DNA of 64,000 bases. Source: Paramylibacter ulvae. GTDB lineage: Bacteria; Pseudomonadota; Alphaproteobacteria; Rhodobacterales; Rhodobacteraceae. How positions within the stretch are numbered: position 1 is the stretch's first letter; the number at the start of each line of letters is the position of its first letter. Where the stretch lies: assembly GCF_014652655.1 (NCBI RefSeq), contig NZ_BMZF01000004.1, positions 157,980 through 221,979 on the forward strand, written 5' to 3'. Below the pieces are notes generated by a model. That model was not told where the DNA came from. It worked only from the letters and a program-made list of their open reading frames with translations, and made no database searches. The translations under genes were made by a program, and so were the position numbers. This document shows positions 18,871 to 27,973 of this stretch, one piece after another.

Positions 18871-19097
18871 CGATTGCGGCCGCGTCGTTTGCCTTTGATC
18901 GCGCTGGCGCGCGTTGGCAGGGTTTCCTTTAACGCGATGCGCGCATCGTCATCCATGCGTGACCAGCCCGCGATTTCATGGCGTGTACGATAACAGCCCA
19001 TGCAAAAACCCGATGCTTCGTGAATAACGCATAGCTTAACACAGGGGCTTTCGACTTCGTCGCGTTTCCACACTTCGCCCAGATCGTTTTCGCTCAT
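18867..19097 (-). CDS. DUF1289 small cysteine-rich protein
   Basis: A 76-residue protein with the DUF1289 pattern SPCVKLCVIHEASGFCMGCYRTRHEIAGW: four cysteines likely to bind a metal ion, followed by the arginine/tryptophan helix. The C-terminus is strongly basic (KGKRRGRNR), which would suit nucleic-acid contact. The family has no firm function. It overlaps the ruvX stop by four bases, so it is probably co-translated with ruvX. Confidence 0.85.
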   Translation of the reverse strand: MSENDLGEVWKRDEVESPCVKLCVIHEASGFCMGCYRTRHEIAGWSRMDDDARIALKETLPTRASAIKGKRRGRNR

Positions 19098-19570
19098 GTG
19101 GCACGCAAATGTGCCAGACGATCTAGCACCCCTTGCAAGATATACCCCGCCGCAACATGATCGATCAGCTCGGCACGTTTGGCGCGTGACATATCGGCCT
19201 CTAACATCGCGCGTTCTGCGGCGACGGACGATAATCGTTCATCCCAAAACCCAATGGGTAAATCACAACGTGCGGACAGGTTGCGGGCAAATGCACGGGT
19301 TTTTTGGCAACGCGGCCCTTCGGACCCGTCCATATTGCGCGGCAATCCCAAAATCAGACCGCCCGCATTGGTTGATTTGATAATCACATCCAACGCATCC
19401 GCATCCAGTCCGAATTTCTTGCGCTTAATGGTTTCGCGTGGTGTTGCCACCGACCACAATGTATCGGAAACAGAAACGCCCAGCGTTTTATCCCCCAGAT
19501 CAAGCCCCAACAGGGCGCGATGCGCAGGGATCGCGCTTGCGAATTCTTCGATTGAATCAAATACGGCCAT
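19094..19570 (-). CDS. ruvX: RuvX/YqgF pre-16S rRNA nuclease
   Basis: A 158-residue RNase H-fold nuclease from the ATG at 19570. A longer in-frame extension to 19705 is likely untranslated, since the fold begins at ALLGLDLGDKTLGVSVSD with the first catalytic aspartate. Other marks are LILGLPRNMDGSEGPRC, FWDERLSSVAAERAM (catalytic Glu) and the final DHVAAGYILQ (catalytic Asp). Acts in 16S rRNA 5' end maturation; formerly annotated as a Holliday junction resolvase. Confidence 0.9.
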   Translation of the reverse strand: MAVFDSIEEFASAIPAHRALLGLDLGDKTLGVSVSDTLWSVATPRETIKRKKFGLDADALDVIIKSTNAGGLILGLPRNMDGSEGPRCQKTRAFARNLSARCDLPIGFWDERLSSVAAERAMLEADMSRAKRAELIDHVAAGYILQGVLDRLAHLRAT

Positions 19571-19721
19571 TCCACCGACATAGTTGCTATTGTTGGAATA
19601 CGAAACCCCAAACACGACCCTGTTATGTCGGAAAATCCATAGTTTATGCCGTTGTGCAGAATTGCCAAAACGCCCCCGATTTGGCACAAGGGTGGCTGAA
19701 TTCACGCCACAGGTTGATCAC

Positions 19722-20969
19722 ATGAAACGATATTCCGCATTTGCAATCGCTCGCGAGGCCGCACGTTATCACACAGGTTGGGAACGCGCATGGCGTTCAC
19801 CCGAACCAAAATCGCATTACGATGTGATCATTATCGGCGCGGGCGGGCATGGTTTGGCCACGGCGTATTACCTTGGCAAAAACTATGGCATTACCAATGT
19901 CGCGGTGATTGAAAAAGGTTGGCTTGGCGGGGGGAATACAGGGCGCAACACCACGATTATTCGCTCGAACTATCTGCAAGACCCATCCGCGGCGATTTAC
20001 GAAAAAGCACGCTCATTATACGAAACCATGAGCCAGGATTTGAATTACAACGTGATGTTTAGCCCACGTGGCGTGATCATGTTGGCGCAAACCGAACATG
20101 AAATTCGCGGCTATCAACGCACAGCGCATGCCAATGCATTGCAAGGTGTGAAAACCGAATGGATTGGCCCAGAACGTGTGAAACAACTGGTGCCGATCAT
20201 CGAATTATCCGGCCCGCGTTACCCTGTTTTGGGTGGCCTGTGGCAATCACGCGGGGGCACGGCGCGCCATGATGCGGTTGCATGGGGTTATGCGCGCGCC
20301 TGTTCGAATATGGGCATGGATATAATCCAACAATGCGAGGTCACGGGCATTGATAAATCGGATGGCAATGTGACGGGCATTCAAACCACCAAAGGTGCGA
20401 TTAAATGCAACAAACTGGGCATGGTTGTTGCGGGTAATTCGGGGCATCTGGCCGATATGGCGGGTTTCCGTTTGCCGCTGGAATCTGTGGCATTACAAGC
20501 GCTCGTATCTGAACCGATCAAACCTTGTATGGATGTGGTGGTCATGGCCAACACGGTGCATGGTTACATGTCCCAATCGGACAAGGGCGAAATGGTGATT
20601 GGTGGCGGCACCGATGGATTTAACAATTACACCCAGCGCGGATCGTTTCACCATTTGGAAGAAACCGTTCGCGCACTGATCGAAACATTTCCGATGATTT
20701 CACGCCTGAAAATGCTGCGCCATTGGGGCGGGATTGTGGATGTAACGGGCGATCGATCCCCGATCATTGGCACAACACCACTTGGCAATTGTTATATCAA
20801 TTGCGGCTGGGGCACGGGCGGGTTCAAGGCGATCCCCGGATCAGGCTGGGCCATGGCAGAGGTCATCGCCACGGGCGAGCCACAAGGGCTGGCCGCCGAA
20901 TTTGGCCTCAATCGTTTCCAAGAAGGACGCTTTATCGACGAAAGCGTGGCCGCAGGGGTGGCGCATTGA
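19722..20969 (+). CDS. soxB: Sarcosine oxidase beta subunit SoxB
   Basis: A 415-residue flavoprotein started at ATG 19722, four bases after an AGGTTGA site; a longer frame upstream runs antisense through ruvX and is discarded. The dinucleotide fold YDVIIIGAGGHGLATAYYL starts at residue ~33. The HH/GG regions and CGWGTGGFKAIPGSGWAMAE near the C-terminus match heterotetrameric sarcosine oxidase, which demethylates sarcosine to glycine, peroxide and (with tetrahydrofolate) methylene-THF. Carries the covalent FMN and non-covalent FAD with SoxA. First gene of soxBDAG. Confidence 0.93.
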   Translation: MKRYSAFAIAREAARYHTGWERAWRSPEPKSHYDVIIIGAGGHGLATAYYLGKNYGITNVAVIEKGWLGGGNTGRNTTIIRSNYLQDPSAAIYEKARSLYETMSQDLNYNVMFSPRGVIMLAQTEHEIRGYQRTAHANALQGVKTEWIGPERVKQLVPIIELSGPRYPVLGGLWQSRGGTARHDAVAWGYARACSNMGMDIIQQCEVTGIDKSDGNVTGIQTTKGAIKCNKLGMVVAGNSGHLADMAGFRLPLESVALQALVSEPIKPCMDVVVMANTVHGYMSQSDKGEMVIGGGTDGFNNYTQRGSFHHLEETVRALIETFPMISRLKMLRHWGGIVDVTGDRSPIIGTTPLGNCYINCGWGTGGFKAIPGSGWAMAEVIATGEPQGLAAEFGLNRFQEGRFIDESVAAGVAH

Positions 20970-21012
20970 TGGAAAACCGTGGTTACAAAAATACATATGA
21001 AATAGGTGCGAC

Positions 21013-21339
21013 ATGCTAATCCTAACCTGCCCAAATTGCGGTATCGCCGCGGATGAAACGGAACTTCACGCCGATGGTCAGGCGCATATCACGCGCCATG
21101 GCGCAGGCGCATCTGATGATGATTTGGAAACCTATCTGTTCATGCGCAACAACCCAAAGGGTGTGCATTTTGAACGCTGGCGCCATGTTTATGGCTGTGG
21201 CAAATGGTTTCACGCCGCACGCTGCACCATGACGCTAGAGGTGTTTGGAACATACCCTGCGCAAACCTTGGAACCACCCAAAGAGTTGGTTGCCAAAATC
21301 AAGAAAAAACGCCCCGATTGGGAAGGGTTTGTAAAATGA
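21013..21339 (+). CDS. soxD: Sarcosine oxidase delta subunit SoxD
   Basis: A 108-residue zinc-binding subunit of the heterotetramer. CPNCG near the N-terminus and the YGCGKWFHAARCTMT segment provide the Cys/His zinc ligands. The length is typical of the family. It follows soxB by 43 bases and its TGA overlaps the soxA ATG by four bases. It has no enzymatic role and is structural in the complex. Confidence 0.92.
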   Translation: MLILTCPNCGIAADETELHADGQAHITRHGAGASDDDLETYLFMRNNPKGVHFERWRHVYGCGKWFHAARCTMTLEVFGTYPAQTLEPPKELVAKIKKKRPDWEGFVK

Positions 21340-24300
21340 GCACACGCATTCAAACAGGTGGTCGCCATCTGGATCGTTCCAAGCAGGTGCATTTTAATTG
21401 GGCTGGCAAACAGCTTACGGGATACGGCGGTGATACATTGGCATCAGCACTGCTTGCCAATGGTGAATTGCTGGTCGGGCGTAGCTTTAAATACCACCGC
21501 GCACGTGGATTGATCGCATCGGGTGCAGAGGAACCAAATGCGCTGGTCGGTTTGGGAACAGGTGCAAAATTTGAACCCAATCAACGCGCCACCACGACCG
21601 AGCTGTTTGATGGATTGGTCGCAAAACCCCAAAACGCATGGCCAAGCCTTGCGTTTGATGTGGGCGCGATTAACAAAATGATGTCGCGGTTTTTCCCTGC
21701 GGGTTTTTATTACAAAACATTCATCCATCCGCGTTTTGCGTGGAAACATGTGTTTGAACCGATCATCCGCAAGGCGGCGGGGCTGGGTGCAGCACCCACT
21801 GAAAAAGATGTGGACCGTTACGAATATTTTTACGCTCATGTTGATGTTTTAATCATCGGTGGCGGCATTGCGGGGCTGGCATCCGCATTGGCGGCGGGGC
21901 AGGCGGGTGCGTCTGTTTTGCTGGTCGAACAAACCGCGCATTTTGGTGGTCGCGCCGTGGTGGATGGCGTTGATGTTGACGATGAAGAGGCCGAAATCTG
22001 GGTCGAACAAACCCTTGCAGCATTGCGCGAAATGCCAAATGTGACCATTCGCAATCGCACGATGGGGGCGGGTGTGTACGATCATGGCTATGCCACCGTT
22101 TACGAACGTATCACCGATCATGCGCCAAACATGGATACACCACGCCATCGGTTGTGGAGGGTGCGCGCTGGGCGGATTATCACCGCAACGGGTGCGATTG
22201 AACGCCCGCTGTCATTTGCGGGTAATGATATTCCAGGTGTTATGTTGGCGGGGGCTGTGCGTGATTATCTGGTGAATTATGGCACGAGCCTCGGTGATCG
22301 CGTGGTGATCGCCACCAATAATGACGATGCCTATCGCAGCGCAATCGCCTTGGTCGAAGCAGGATTGGACGTGCCCGCCATTATCGATGCGCGCACAACA
22401 GCGGATGGCGAATTGCCAACGCTGGCGCGCGAAATCGGCATTCGTGTGGAAACCGGCAAGGCGATTTCATCGGTGAAGGGCAACAAACACGTCACGGGCG
22501 TTGGTATCTGTTCGCAAGCGGGTGAGGGTGGCGAGCTGGAAGAAATCAAATGCGATGGCGTTGCCATGTCGGGCGGCTGGTCGCCCGTGGTGCATCTGTG
22601 GTCACATTGTGGGGGCAAGCTGAATTGGGACGCGGATCAATGTATGTTCCGCCCCGATCCAAACCGCCCACCGCTTGGCCACGATGGCGCTGGGTTTGTG
22701 CATGTTACAGGCACGGCGAATGGGTATCTTGATGCGGCCGGCGTGATGGAAGATGCGATCAAAATCGGCAAATTGGCCGCCAAGGAAACAGGGCATAAAC
22801 CCAAGGCAACCAAAGTGCCAAGCGTCTTTAGCGCGCCTGAAAACCCGATTGAACCGATCTGGCAAATGCCCCAAGGCATGAGCCGCAAATTACAGATGAA
22901 AACATTCCTTGATTATCAGAATGATGTGAAAGTGTCCGATGTACGCTTGGCCGCGCAAGAGGGGTATCAATCGGTGGAACACACCAAACGATACACGACA
23001 CTTGGCATGGCGACGGATCAGGGGAAATTATCTAATATCAACGGTTTGGCGATTTTGGCGGATAGTTTAAACGCCGAAATTCCCGCCGTGGGCACCACCA
23101 CATTCCGCCCGCCGTATCAGCCCATTTCAATGGGTGCGATTGCAGGGGATGCACGCGGTGAATTGTTCAAACCCATCCGCCAGAGCCCGATGCATCATTG
23201 GATTGATAACAACGGTGGGTTCTGGGAACCCGTCGCCGATTGGCGCCGCCCGTATTGTTTCCAACAGAACGGCGAAAGCGTTGGTGATGCGGTCACACGC
23301 GAAATTCTGAACACGCGCCAAAATGTTGGCCTGTTGGATGCATCCACCCTTGGCAAAATCATTGTGAAGGGTCCCGATGCGGGTAAATTCTTGGACATGA
23401 TGTACACAAATATGATGTCCACGCTCAAGGTCGGGCGTTGTCGTTATGGATTGATGTGCACCGAAAACGGATTTTTGTCTGATGATGGCGTGGTTGCGCG
23501 CATTGATGAAGAAACATTCCTGTGTCACACCACATCGGGCGGGTCTGATCGCATTCATGCTTGGATGGAAGAATGGCTTCAAACCGAATGGTGGGATATG
23601 CGCGTTTACACCGCCAATGCCACCGAACAATACGCACAAATCGCGATTGTGGGCCCCAATGCGCGCAAAGTTTTGGAAAAAATTGGCGGCATGGATGTAA
23701 GCGCGGATGCTTTGCCATTCATGGCGTTTAAGGATGGCGAATTGGGCGGGATCAAGGCGCGGCCATATCGCATCTCTTTCTCTGGTGAATTGTCATATGA
23801 AATTGCCGTTCCAGCATCACAGGGTCAGGCATTTTGGGATATGTGTATGGAGGCGGGTGCCGAATTTGGCATTCAGCCATACGGCACCGAATGTTTGCAC
23901 GTGATGCGCGCGGAAAAAGGGTTCATCATGATTGGTGATGAAACTGATGGTACGGTGATCCCACAGGATCTGGGCCTGTCATGGGCCGTATCCAAGAAAA
24001 AGGACGATTTCCTTGGCAAACGCGCCCAACAGCGCAGCCATATGGTTGATCCAAAACGCTGGCGGCTTGTCGGGTTAAAATCGGTGGAGCCAAATGATGT
24101 GATCCCCGATGGGGCCTATGCCGTTGATGGCACGGTGCGCGACAATGGTGTGAAACATATGATCGGGCGCATCACGTCCAGCTATTTTTCACCAACGTTG
24201 AACCATGCAATTGCCATGGGGCTGGTAGAAGATGGGCCAGAACGCATGGGCGATATCATTGATTTCCCCACCACCGATGGGCGGGTGATAAAGGCGGAAA

Positions 24301-24350
24301 TCTGTGACCCAGTTTTCCTTGATCCAGAAGGGACACGTCAAAATGTCTAA
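21336..24350 (+). CDS. soxA: Sarcosine oxidase alpha subunit SoxA
   Basis: A 1004-residue subunit started at the ATG overlapping the soxD stop. N-terminal ferredoxin-like domain (residues ~20-100, FKYHRARGLIASGAEEPNALV), then an NAD-binding fold (VDVLIIGGGIAGLASALAAGQAG, ~170), and from ~600 a GcvT-like folate-binding domain (PMHHWIDNNGGFWEPVADWRRP ... MRAEKGFIMIGDETDGTVIPQDLG). Channels the methyl carbon from sarcosine to tetrahydrofolate. Overlaps soxG by eight bases. Confidence 0.94.
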   Translation: MSTRIQTGGRHLDRSKQVHFNWAGKQLTGYGGDTLASALLANGELLVGRSFKYHRARGLIASGAEEPNALVGLGTGAKFEPNQRATTTELFDGLVAKPQNAWPSLAFDVGAINKMMSRFFPAGFYYKTFIHPRFAWKHVFEPIIRKAAGLGAAPTEKDVDRYEYFYAHVDVLIIGGGIAGLASALAAGQAGASVLLVEQTAHFGGRAVVDGVDVDDEEAEIWVEQTLAALREMPNVTIRNRTMGAGVYDHGYATVYERITDHAPNMDTPRHRLWRVRAGRIITATGAIERPLSFAGNDIPGVMLAGAVRDYLVNYGTSLGDRVVIATNNDDAYRSAIALVEAGLDVPAIIDARTTADGELPTLAREIGIRVETGKAISSVKGNKHVTGVGICSQAGEGGELEEIKCDGVAMSGGWSPVVHLWSHCGGKLNWDADQCMFRPDPNRPPLGHDGAGFVHVTGTANGYLDAAGVMEDAIKIGKLAAKETGHKPKATKVPSVFSAPENPIEPIWQMPQGMSRKLQMKTFLDYQNDVKVSDVRLAAQEGYQSVEHTKRYTTLGMATDQGKLSNINGLAILADSLNAEIPAVGTTTFRPPYQPISMGAIAGDARGELFKPIRQSPMHHWIDNNGGFWEPVADWRRPYCFQQNGESVGDAVTREILNTRQNVGLLDASTLGKIIVKGPDAGKFLDMMYTNMMSTLKVGRCRYGLMCTENGFLSDDGVVARIDEETFLCHTTSGGSDRIHAWMEEWLQTEWWDMRVYTANATEQYAQIAIVGPNARKVLEKIGGMDVSADALPFMAFKDGELGGIKARPYRISFSGELSYEIAVPASQGQAFWDMCMEAGAEFGIQPYGTECLHVMRAEKGFIMIGDETDGTVIPQDLGLSWAVSKKKDDFLGKRAQQRSHMVDPKRWRLVGLKSVEPNDVIPDGAYAVDGTVRDNGVKHMIGRITSSYFSPTLNHAIAMGLVEDGPERMGDIIDFPTTDGRVIKAEICDPVFLDPEGTRQNV

Positions 24351-24921
24351 TGCAGTAACGGCGCTGAATGGCGCGAAATATAGCGGCTTGATCGACATTG
24401 CGGATGCTGGTCTGATGGGGATGATTACCCTGCGCGGCGATCTGGCGTCCGCTGCAATGGCCAAGGTTGTGAAATCCATCACGGGTGCAAAAATGCCCAA
24501 ACCACGCGGTGTTGAAACGGCGGGGAAGGGTTCGGTTGCATGGATGTCGCCCGATGAATTGCTAATCATGGTGGATTACCCAGCCGCCGATGCGGCGGAG
24601 GCGAAAATCACAGACGCATTGTCAGGCCAACATCATCTGGCAGTGAATGTGTCCGATGCCCGCGCAGTGTTTGATCTGACTGGCGATCATCTGCGCGATG
24701 TTTTGGCCAAGGGCAGCCCGACCAATTTAAACCCCGATGCATTGCCGATCGGCGAGGTGCGCCGCACACGTTTGGGGCAATTGGCGGTTGCATTTTGGTT
24801 TACGGATGAATCGGCGGCGAAACTGGTTTGTTTCCGCTCTGTTGGTGATCATGTTTTCAAATGGCTCGCGAATGCAGCGCAAAATGGCAGTTCGCCTAAT
24901 TTTCATTCAGATATGCGTTGA
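24343..24921 (+). CDS. soxG: Sarcosine oxidase gamma subunit SoxG
   Basis: A 192-residue subunit related to the GcvT C-terminal fold. The start chosen (ATG 24343) lies just inside the soxA end; a slightly longer frame overlaps soxA further. Segments VAWMSPDELLIMVDYP and VSDARAVFDLTGDHLRDVLAKGSPTNL are typical of SoxG. Completes the heterotetramer. No purU, glyA or folD follows, so the released methylene-THF must be handled by genes elsewhere. A bulged hairpin at 24928-24958 may end the transcript. Confidence 0.9.
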   Translation: MSNAVTALNGAKYSGLIDIADAGLMGMITLRGDLASAAMAKVVKSITGAKMPKPRGVETAGKGSVAWMSPDELLIMVDYPAADAAEAKITDALSGQHHLAVNVSDARAVFDLTGDHLRDVLAKGSPTNLNPDALPIGEVRRTRLGQLAVAFWFTDESAAKLVCFRSVGDHVFKWLANAAQNGSSPNFHSDMR

Positions 24922-24927
24922 AGTGAC

Positions 24928-24958
24928 GCTAGGTTATGCGTCAGGCGCATAGCGGTTT
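24928..24958 (+). terminator. Weak hairpin after soxG
   Basis: TATGCG (24935-24940) and CGCATA (24946-24951) pair around a five-base loop, extended by CGC/GCG outer pairs across a small bulge, and GGTTTT follows. It is a plausible but imperfect terminator for soxBDAG. Confidence 0.35.
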
Positions 24959-25032
24959 TGAGAATTTGTCCGATGTAACCCGTGCCGAATGATCCTAAGT
25001 TTGTAGCAAGCAGACAGAAAGGAGCCTTTGAT

Positions 25033-25212
25033 ATGGCACAGTCTTTGACAAAAATCGATAGTTCAGATCTTGAATACATGGACATCTTCGCAATTGAACG
25101 CGCCGCCGCAGAAATGCGCGCAGAAACAGTTCGCTCTGGTGCAGTTGCATTTAAAACATGGTTAAAAAGCATTAACTTGTCTTTCTTACCAACATCACGC
25201 AACGCGCATTAA
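25033..25212 (+). CDS. Small conserved-looking protein, function unknown
   Basis: A 59-residue protein from the ATG at 25033, chosen because a full AAAGGAG ribosome site (25018-25024) sits eight bases upstream; a 76-residue version from a non-ATG start at 24982 would ignore it. The middle, DIFAIERAAAEMRAETVRSGAV, is a charged amphipathic helix, followed by AFKTWLKSINLSFLP. Short proteins with an RA.EMRAE.R helix are common in Rhodobacterales, but I do not recognise a function. Its own ribosome site and a strong terminator suggest an independent, well-expressed gene. Confidence 0.65.
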   Translation: MAQSLTKIDSSDLEYMDIFAIERAAAEMRAETVRSGAVAFKTWLKSINLSFLPTSRNAH

Positions 25213-25235
25213 TCACGCGTGCAGATGATTATTTG

Positions 25236-25263
25236 AAAGGGGCGCGTCAACGCCCCTTTTTCT
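25236..25263 (+). terminator. Rho-independent terminator
   Basis: AAAGGGGCG (25236-25244) pairs perfectly with CGCCCCTTT (25251-25259) around a six-base loop, followed by Ts. It closes the small gene at 25033 and insulates the methyltransferase gene. Confidence 0.9.
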
Positions 25264-25291
25264 TTGGCTGCGAACAGGCTAAAGCGGGCAC

Positions 25292-26488
25292 ATGACAGAT
25301 ACTTCTTTGCCCATTGTGCGCATGCGCCCCAACAAATCGCCCCAGCGGGTGCGTTTTGGTTTCCCTTGGATTTATAATGACGAGCTGGTCTTGGATCGCC
25401 GTGCCAAAAACATACCCGCAGGGGATTTGGTTTTGGTACAGGACCATGATCGCCGCCCCGTTGCGGTTTGCGCGTTCAACGCCAATTCCAAAATCACCGC
25501 GCGTGTTTTGGCATTAGGGGATACATTTACGCTGGATCAGGATTGGTTCGTGCAAAAATTAAGATATGCGGCGCAATATCGCGATCGGATGTTTGATAAA
25601 CCGTTTTATCGTCTGATCCATGCGGAATCTGATGGCATGCCGGGTGTGATCATTGATCGTTTTGGTGATGCATTTGTCGTGCAACCCAATGCGGCATGGG
25701 CGGATACACGCATGGATATGATCGCCGCCGCATTGCGCGAAGTGTTCAACGCCGCCGTGATCGTGAAAAACGCTACAGGGCGTGCGCGCACGCTAGAAGG
25801 GTTGGATGAAGACACCGCCGTATTGCACGGCGCAATTGATGCTCCCATCGCAACACCGATGAATAATGCGACTTATATGGCCGATCTGTTGGGCGGGCAA
25901 AAAACGGGGTTGTTTTACGATCAACGCCCAAATCATGCATTTGCCGCAAAGCTTGCCAAGGATGGCGATGTTTTGGATGTGTTTAGCCATGTTGGCGGAT
26001 TTTCATTGGCCGCACTGGCCGCTGGTGCAAAATCAGCGCTGGCTGTGGATGCCTCTGCACCTGCATTGGAATTGGCAAGCGCTGGTGCAAACGCATCGGG
26101 GCAAGGTGATCAATTTTCAACAGAGCGTGGTGATGCATTTGATGTGATGGCCGCCCTGGCCGAAGCGGGGCGCCAATTTGATCTGGTGGTCTGTGATCCC
26201 CCTGCATTTGCGCCTGCGAAACCTGCGCTTGATAAAGGGTTGCGTGCATATGAACGTGTCGCACGTATGGGTGCGGCCTTGGTCAAACCAGGTGGGTTTT
26301 TGGTGCTGTGTTCTTGTTCACATGCGGCTGATCTGGCCAAATTTCGTACGGCCAGTTTGCGCGGCATGGGTAAATCTGGGCGCAGTGGACAAATCATTCA
26401 TGTGGGCGCTGCGGGTGCGGATCACCCTGTGCATCCACATCTGGCCGAAAGCAGTTATCTTAAATCCATATTCCTGCGGTTAAACTGA
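25292..26488 (+). CDS. rlmI: RlmI-type rRNA cytosine-C5 methyltransferase
   Basis: A 398-residue class I methyltransferase with an N-terminal PUA domain (residues ~5-85, including HPWIYNDE-like FPWIYNDELVL). SAM-binding DVFSHVGGFSLAALAAGA is near residue 227 and the catalytic-type VCDPPAFAPAK near 297. The family methylates C1962 of 23S rRNA in E. coli; RlmI and RlmK-like proteins are hard to separate by eye, so the exact position is inferred. The TGA stop shares one base with the PIN gene ATG. Confidence 0.85.
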   Translation: MTDTSLPIVRMRPNKSPQRVRFGFPWIYNDELVLDRRAKNIPAGDLVLVQDHDRRPVAVCAFNANSKITARVLALGDTFTLDQDWFVQKLRYAAQYRDRMFDKPFYRLIHAESDGMPGVIIDRFGDAFVVQPNAAWADTRMDMIAAALREVFNAAVIVKNATGRARTLEGLDEDTAVLHGAIDAPIATPMNNATYMADLLGGQKTGLFYDQRPNHAFAAKLAKDGDVLDVFSHVGGFSLAALAAGAKSALAVDASAPALELASAGANASGQGDQFSTERGDAFDVMAALAEAGRQFDLVVCDPPAFAPAKPALDKGLRAYERVARMGAALVKPGGFLVLCSCSHAADLAKFRTASLRGMGKSGRSGQIIHVGAAGADHPVHPHLAESSYLKSIFLRLN

Positions 26489-27039
26489 TGCGGATGGTGT
26501 TGGATGCATGTGTTCTGTATCCAACAGTAATGCGCGAGGTTTTATTGGGCGCGGCATCCAAGGGATTATTCACGCCACTTTGGTCGGTGCGAATAATCGG
26601 TGAATGGCAACGCGCAGCCGTGCGCAATGGTGATGACATTGGCGCATCTGCGGGTGTTGAAATCGCGCTGTTGGGTGCGAATTGGCCAGATGCCAGTGTG
26701 ACGATTGATAAATTTGTTGGCGATGAAATCTGGTTGCCGGACCCCGATGATGTGCACGTGTTACAAGCGGCCATAGCGGGACAGGCGGATGCGATCATCA
26801 CCGCCAATATCAAGGATTTCCCAACACGGGTTTTATCAAACCACGGCATATTGCGCCGTGATCCCGATGGTTTTTTGTTGGAGCTCGCGCAAAATCACCC
26901 GACAGAAATGGATGGGGTCGTAGGCGATGTTCTGGCACGCGCCATTGCAATTTCTGGCGAAGATCAGGATTTGCGCAAATTGTTGAAACGCACACGTCTG
27001 CCACGGCTTGCCAAATATATGGCAGCGCGGATTAACTGA
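26488..27039 (+). CDS. PIN-domain protein
   Basis: A 183-residue protein with the PIN fold: first acidic residue in MVLDACVLYP (Asp6), a conserved acid/Trp segment IIGEWQ, and the later DPDDVHVLQAAIAGQADAIITANIKDF block with the other metal-binding aspartates. PIN domains are usually RNases. There is no small antitoxin gene upstream; instead the gene starts on the last base of rlmI, so a role alongside rRNA modification or processing is as likely as a toxin role. Confidence 0.8.
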   Translation: MRMVLDACVLYPTVMREVLLGAASKGLFTPLWSVRIIGEWQRAAVRNGDDIGASAGVEIALLGANWPDASVTIDKFVGDEIWLPDPDDVHVLQAAIAGQADAIITANIKDFPTRVLSNHGILRRDPDGFLLELAQNHPTEMDGVVGDVLARAIAISGEDQDLRKLLKRTRLPRLAKYMAARIN

Positions 27040-27721
27040 TCCCGTTTTTCCAAGCGCCCTCATTCGCCTCGATCGCGGCGATGCGGTCTGCGGTTTTGGG
27101 ATGGCTTGCCGTCCATGCCAATGGTCGTCCACCTACACCGGTTAATTTATCCAGCTTTAAAAACAGGCTTTTCTGTCCTGCTGTACCGATGCCCGCTTTG
27201 GTGAGCAGGGCGGATGCGTATTTATCCGCCTCGTATTCATCTGTGCGCGACAGGCGCGCCGCCAACAGTGAGGTCAGCATATTGGCGATATAAACGCCAA
27301 GCCCGGGCAAAAAACGCCCCAGCACCATGATAATCACCATGCGAAGCGCATTTTGCCCCGAAAAATCGATCATGCGACGGCGCGAATGTCCCAGTGCCAC
27401 ATGGCCCAATTCATGGGCGATAACACTGGCAAGTTCATCTGCGCTCACCTCGCCATCCTTGTATTTGTTGAAAAATCCGCGGGTGATGAAAATACGCCCA
27501 TCGGGCGCAGCCAGCCCATTGATTGGATCAATTTCATAGATATGAACCTTGATCCGATGCAGATCAATCGCATCCGCCATACGTTTGGTCATCGCCGATA
27601 ATGTCGGATCATCCAACACAGTTGAATGTTCATCCAGTTCGCTGCGCAATCGGCGCGACGAAAAGAAATACATCAACAGACCATAAAGAACGGCCAATAA
27701 GATCGGCGTGAATTTTATCAT
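27032..27721 (-). CDS. M48-family membrane metalloprotease
   Basis: A 229-residue protease with an N-terminal membrane anchor (residues ~4-22) and the zinc motif HELGH at 103-107, followed by a third-ligand region DEYEADKYASALL near residue 160. Resembles HtpX/Ste24-like quality-control proteases but lacks the extra membrane spans of HtpX. The 3' end overlaps the convergent PIN gene by eight bases. Confidence 0.88.
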   Translation of the reverse strand: MIKFTPILLAVLYGLLMYFFSSRRLRSELDEHSTVLDDPTLSAMTKRMADAIDLHRIKVHIYEIDPINGLAAPDGRIFITRGFFNKYKDGEVSADELASVIAHELGHVALGHSRRRMIDFSGQNALRMVIIMVLGRFLPGLGVYIANMLTSLLAARLSRTDEYEADKYASALLTKAGIGTAGQKSLFLKLDKLTGVGGRPLAWTASHPKTADRIAAIEANEGAWKNGIS

Positions 27722-27778
27722 GGTTTGAATATGGGGTGGGGCGCGTGATTGGACAAGGTGTTTGCGAACACTTGCGCG

Positions 27779-27955
27779 TTATGCGCTGACCGCGACCCAG
27801 CCAAGAATGATCGCAACCGCCAACCCGATCAGACCAAATGCAATGGCATGACCCGCGGCGTATTGCAATTTATCCAATGTGTTCCCGCCGCGTTTGGTTG
27901 CGCGAAACCAGCCAAGGATCACCCCGATGATGGCTGCAATGATTGCTGTGTACAT
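27779..27955 (-). CDS. Small two-span membrane protein
   Basis: A 58-residue ORF (ATG at 27955, stop at 27779) between the DUF2927 and M48 genes. It begins MYTAIIAAIIGVILGW, has a basic loop RATKRGGNTLDKLQYAAGH, then a second hydrophobic span ending LGWVAVSA. The layout (span, RR/KR-GG-N-LD-QYAA, span) recalls short membrane proteins of Rhodobacterales that are sometimes mislabelled apolipoprotein acyltransferase. The codon use matches the neighbours, and both flanks are tight, so I think it is real. Function unknown. Confidence 0.65.
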   Translation of the reverse strand: MYTAIIAAIIGVILGWFRATKRGGNTLDKLQYAAGHAIAFGLIGLAVAIILGWVAVSA

Positions 27956-27973
27956 TGATTTGATCCCTTGTGG

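Noticed and set aside
19584-19721. N-terminal extension of soxB
   Set aside because: It runs antisense to ruvX, and the family start MKRYSAFA at 19722 has a good ribosome site.
26488-27039. PIN protein as a VapC toxin with VapB partner
   Set aside because: No antitoxin-sized gene precedes or follows it on the same strand.
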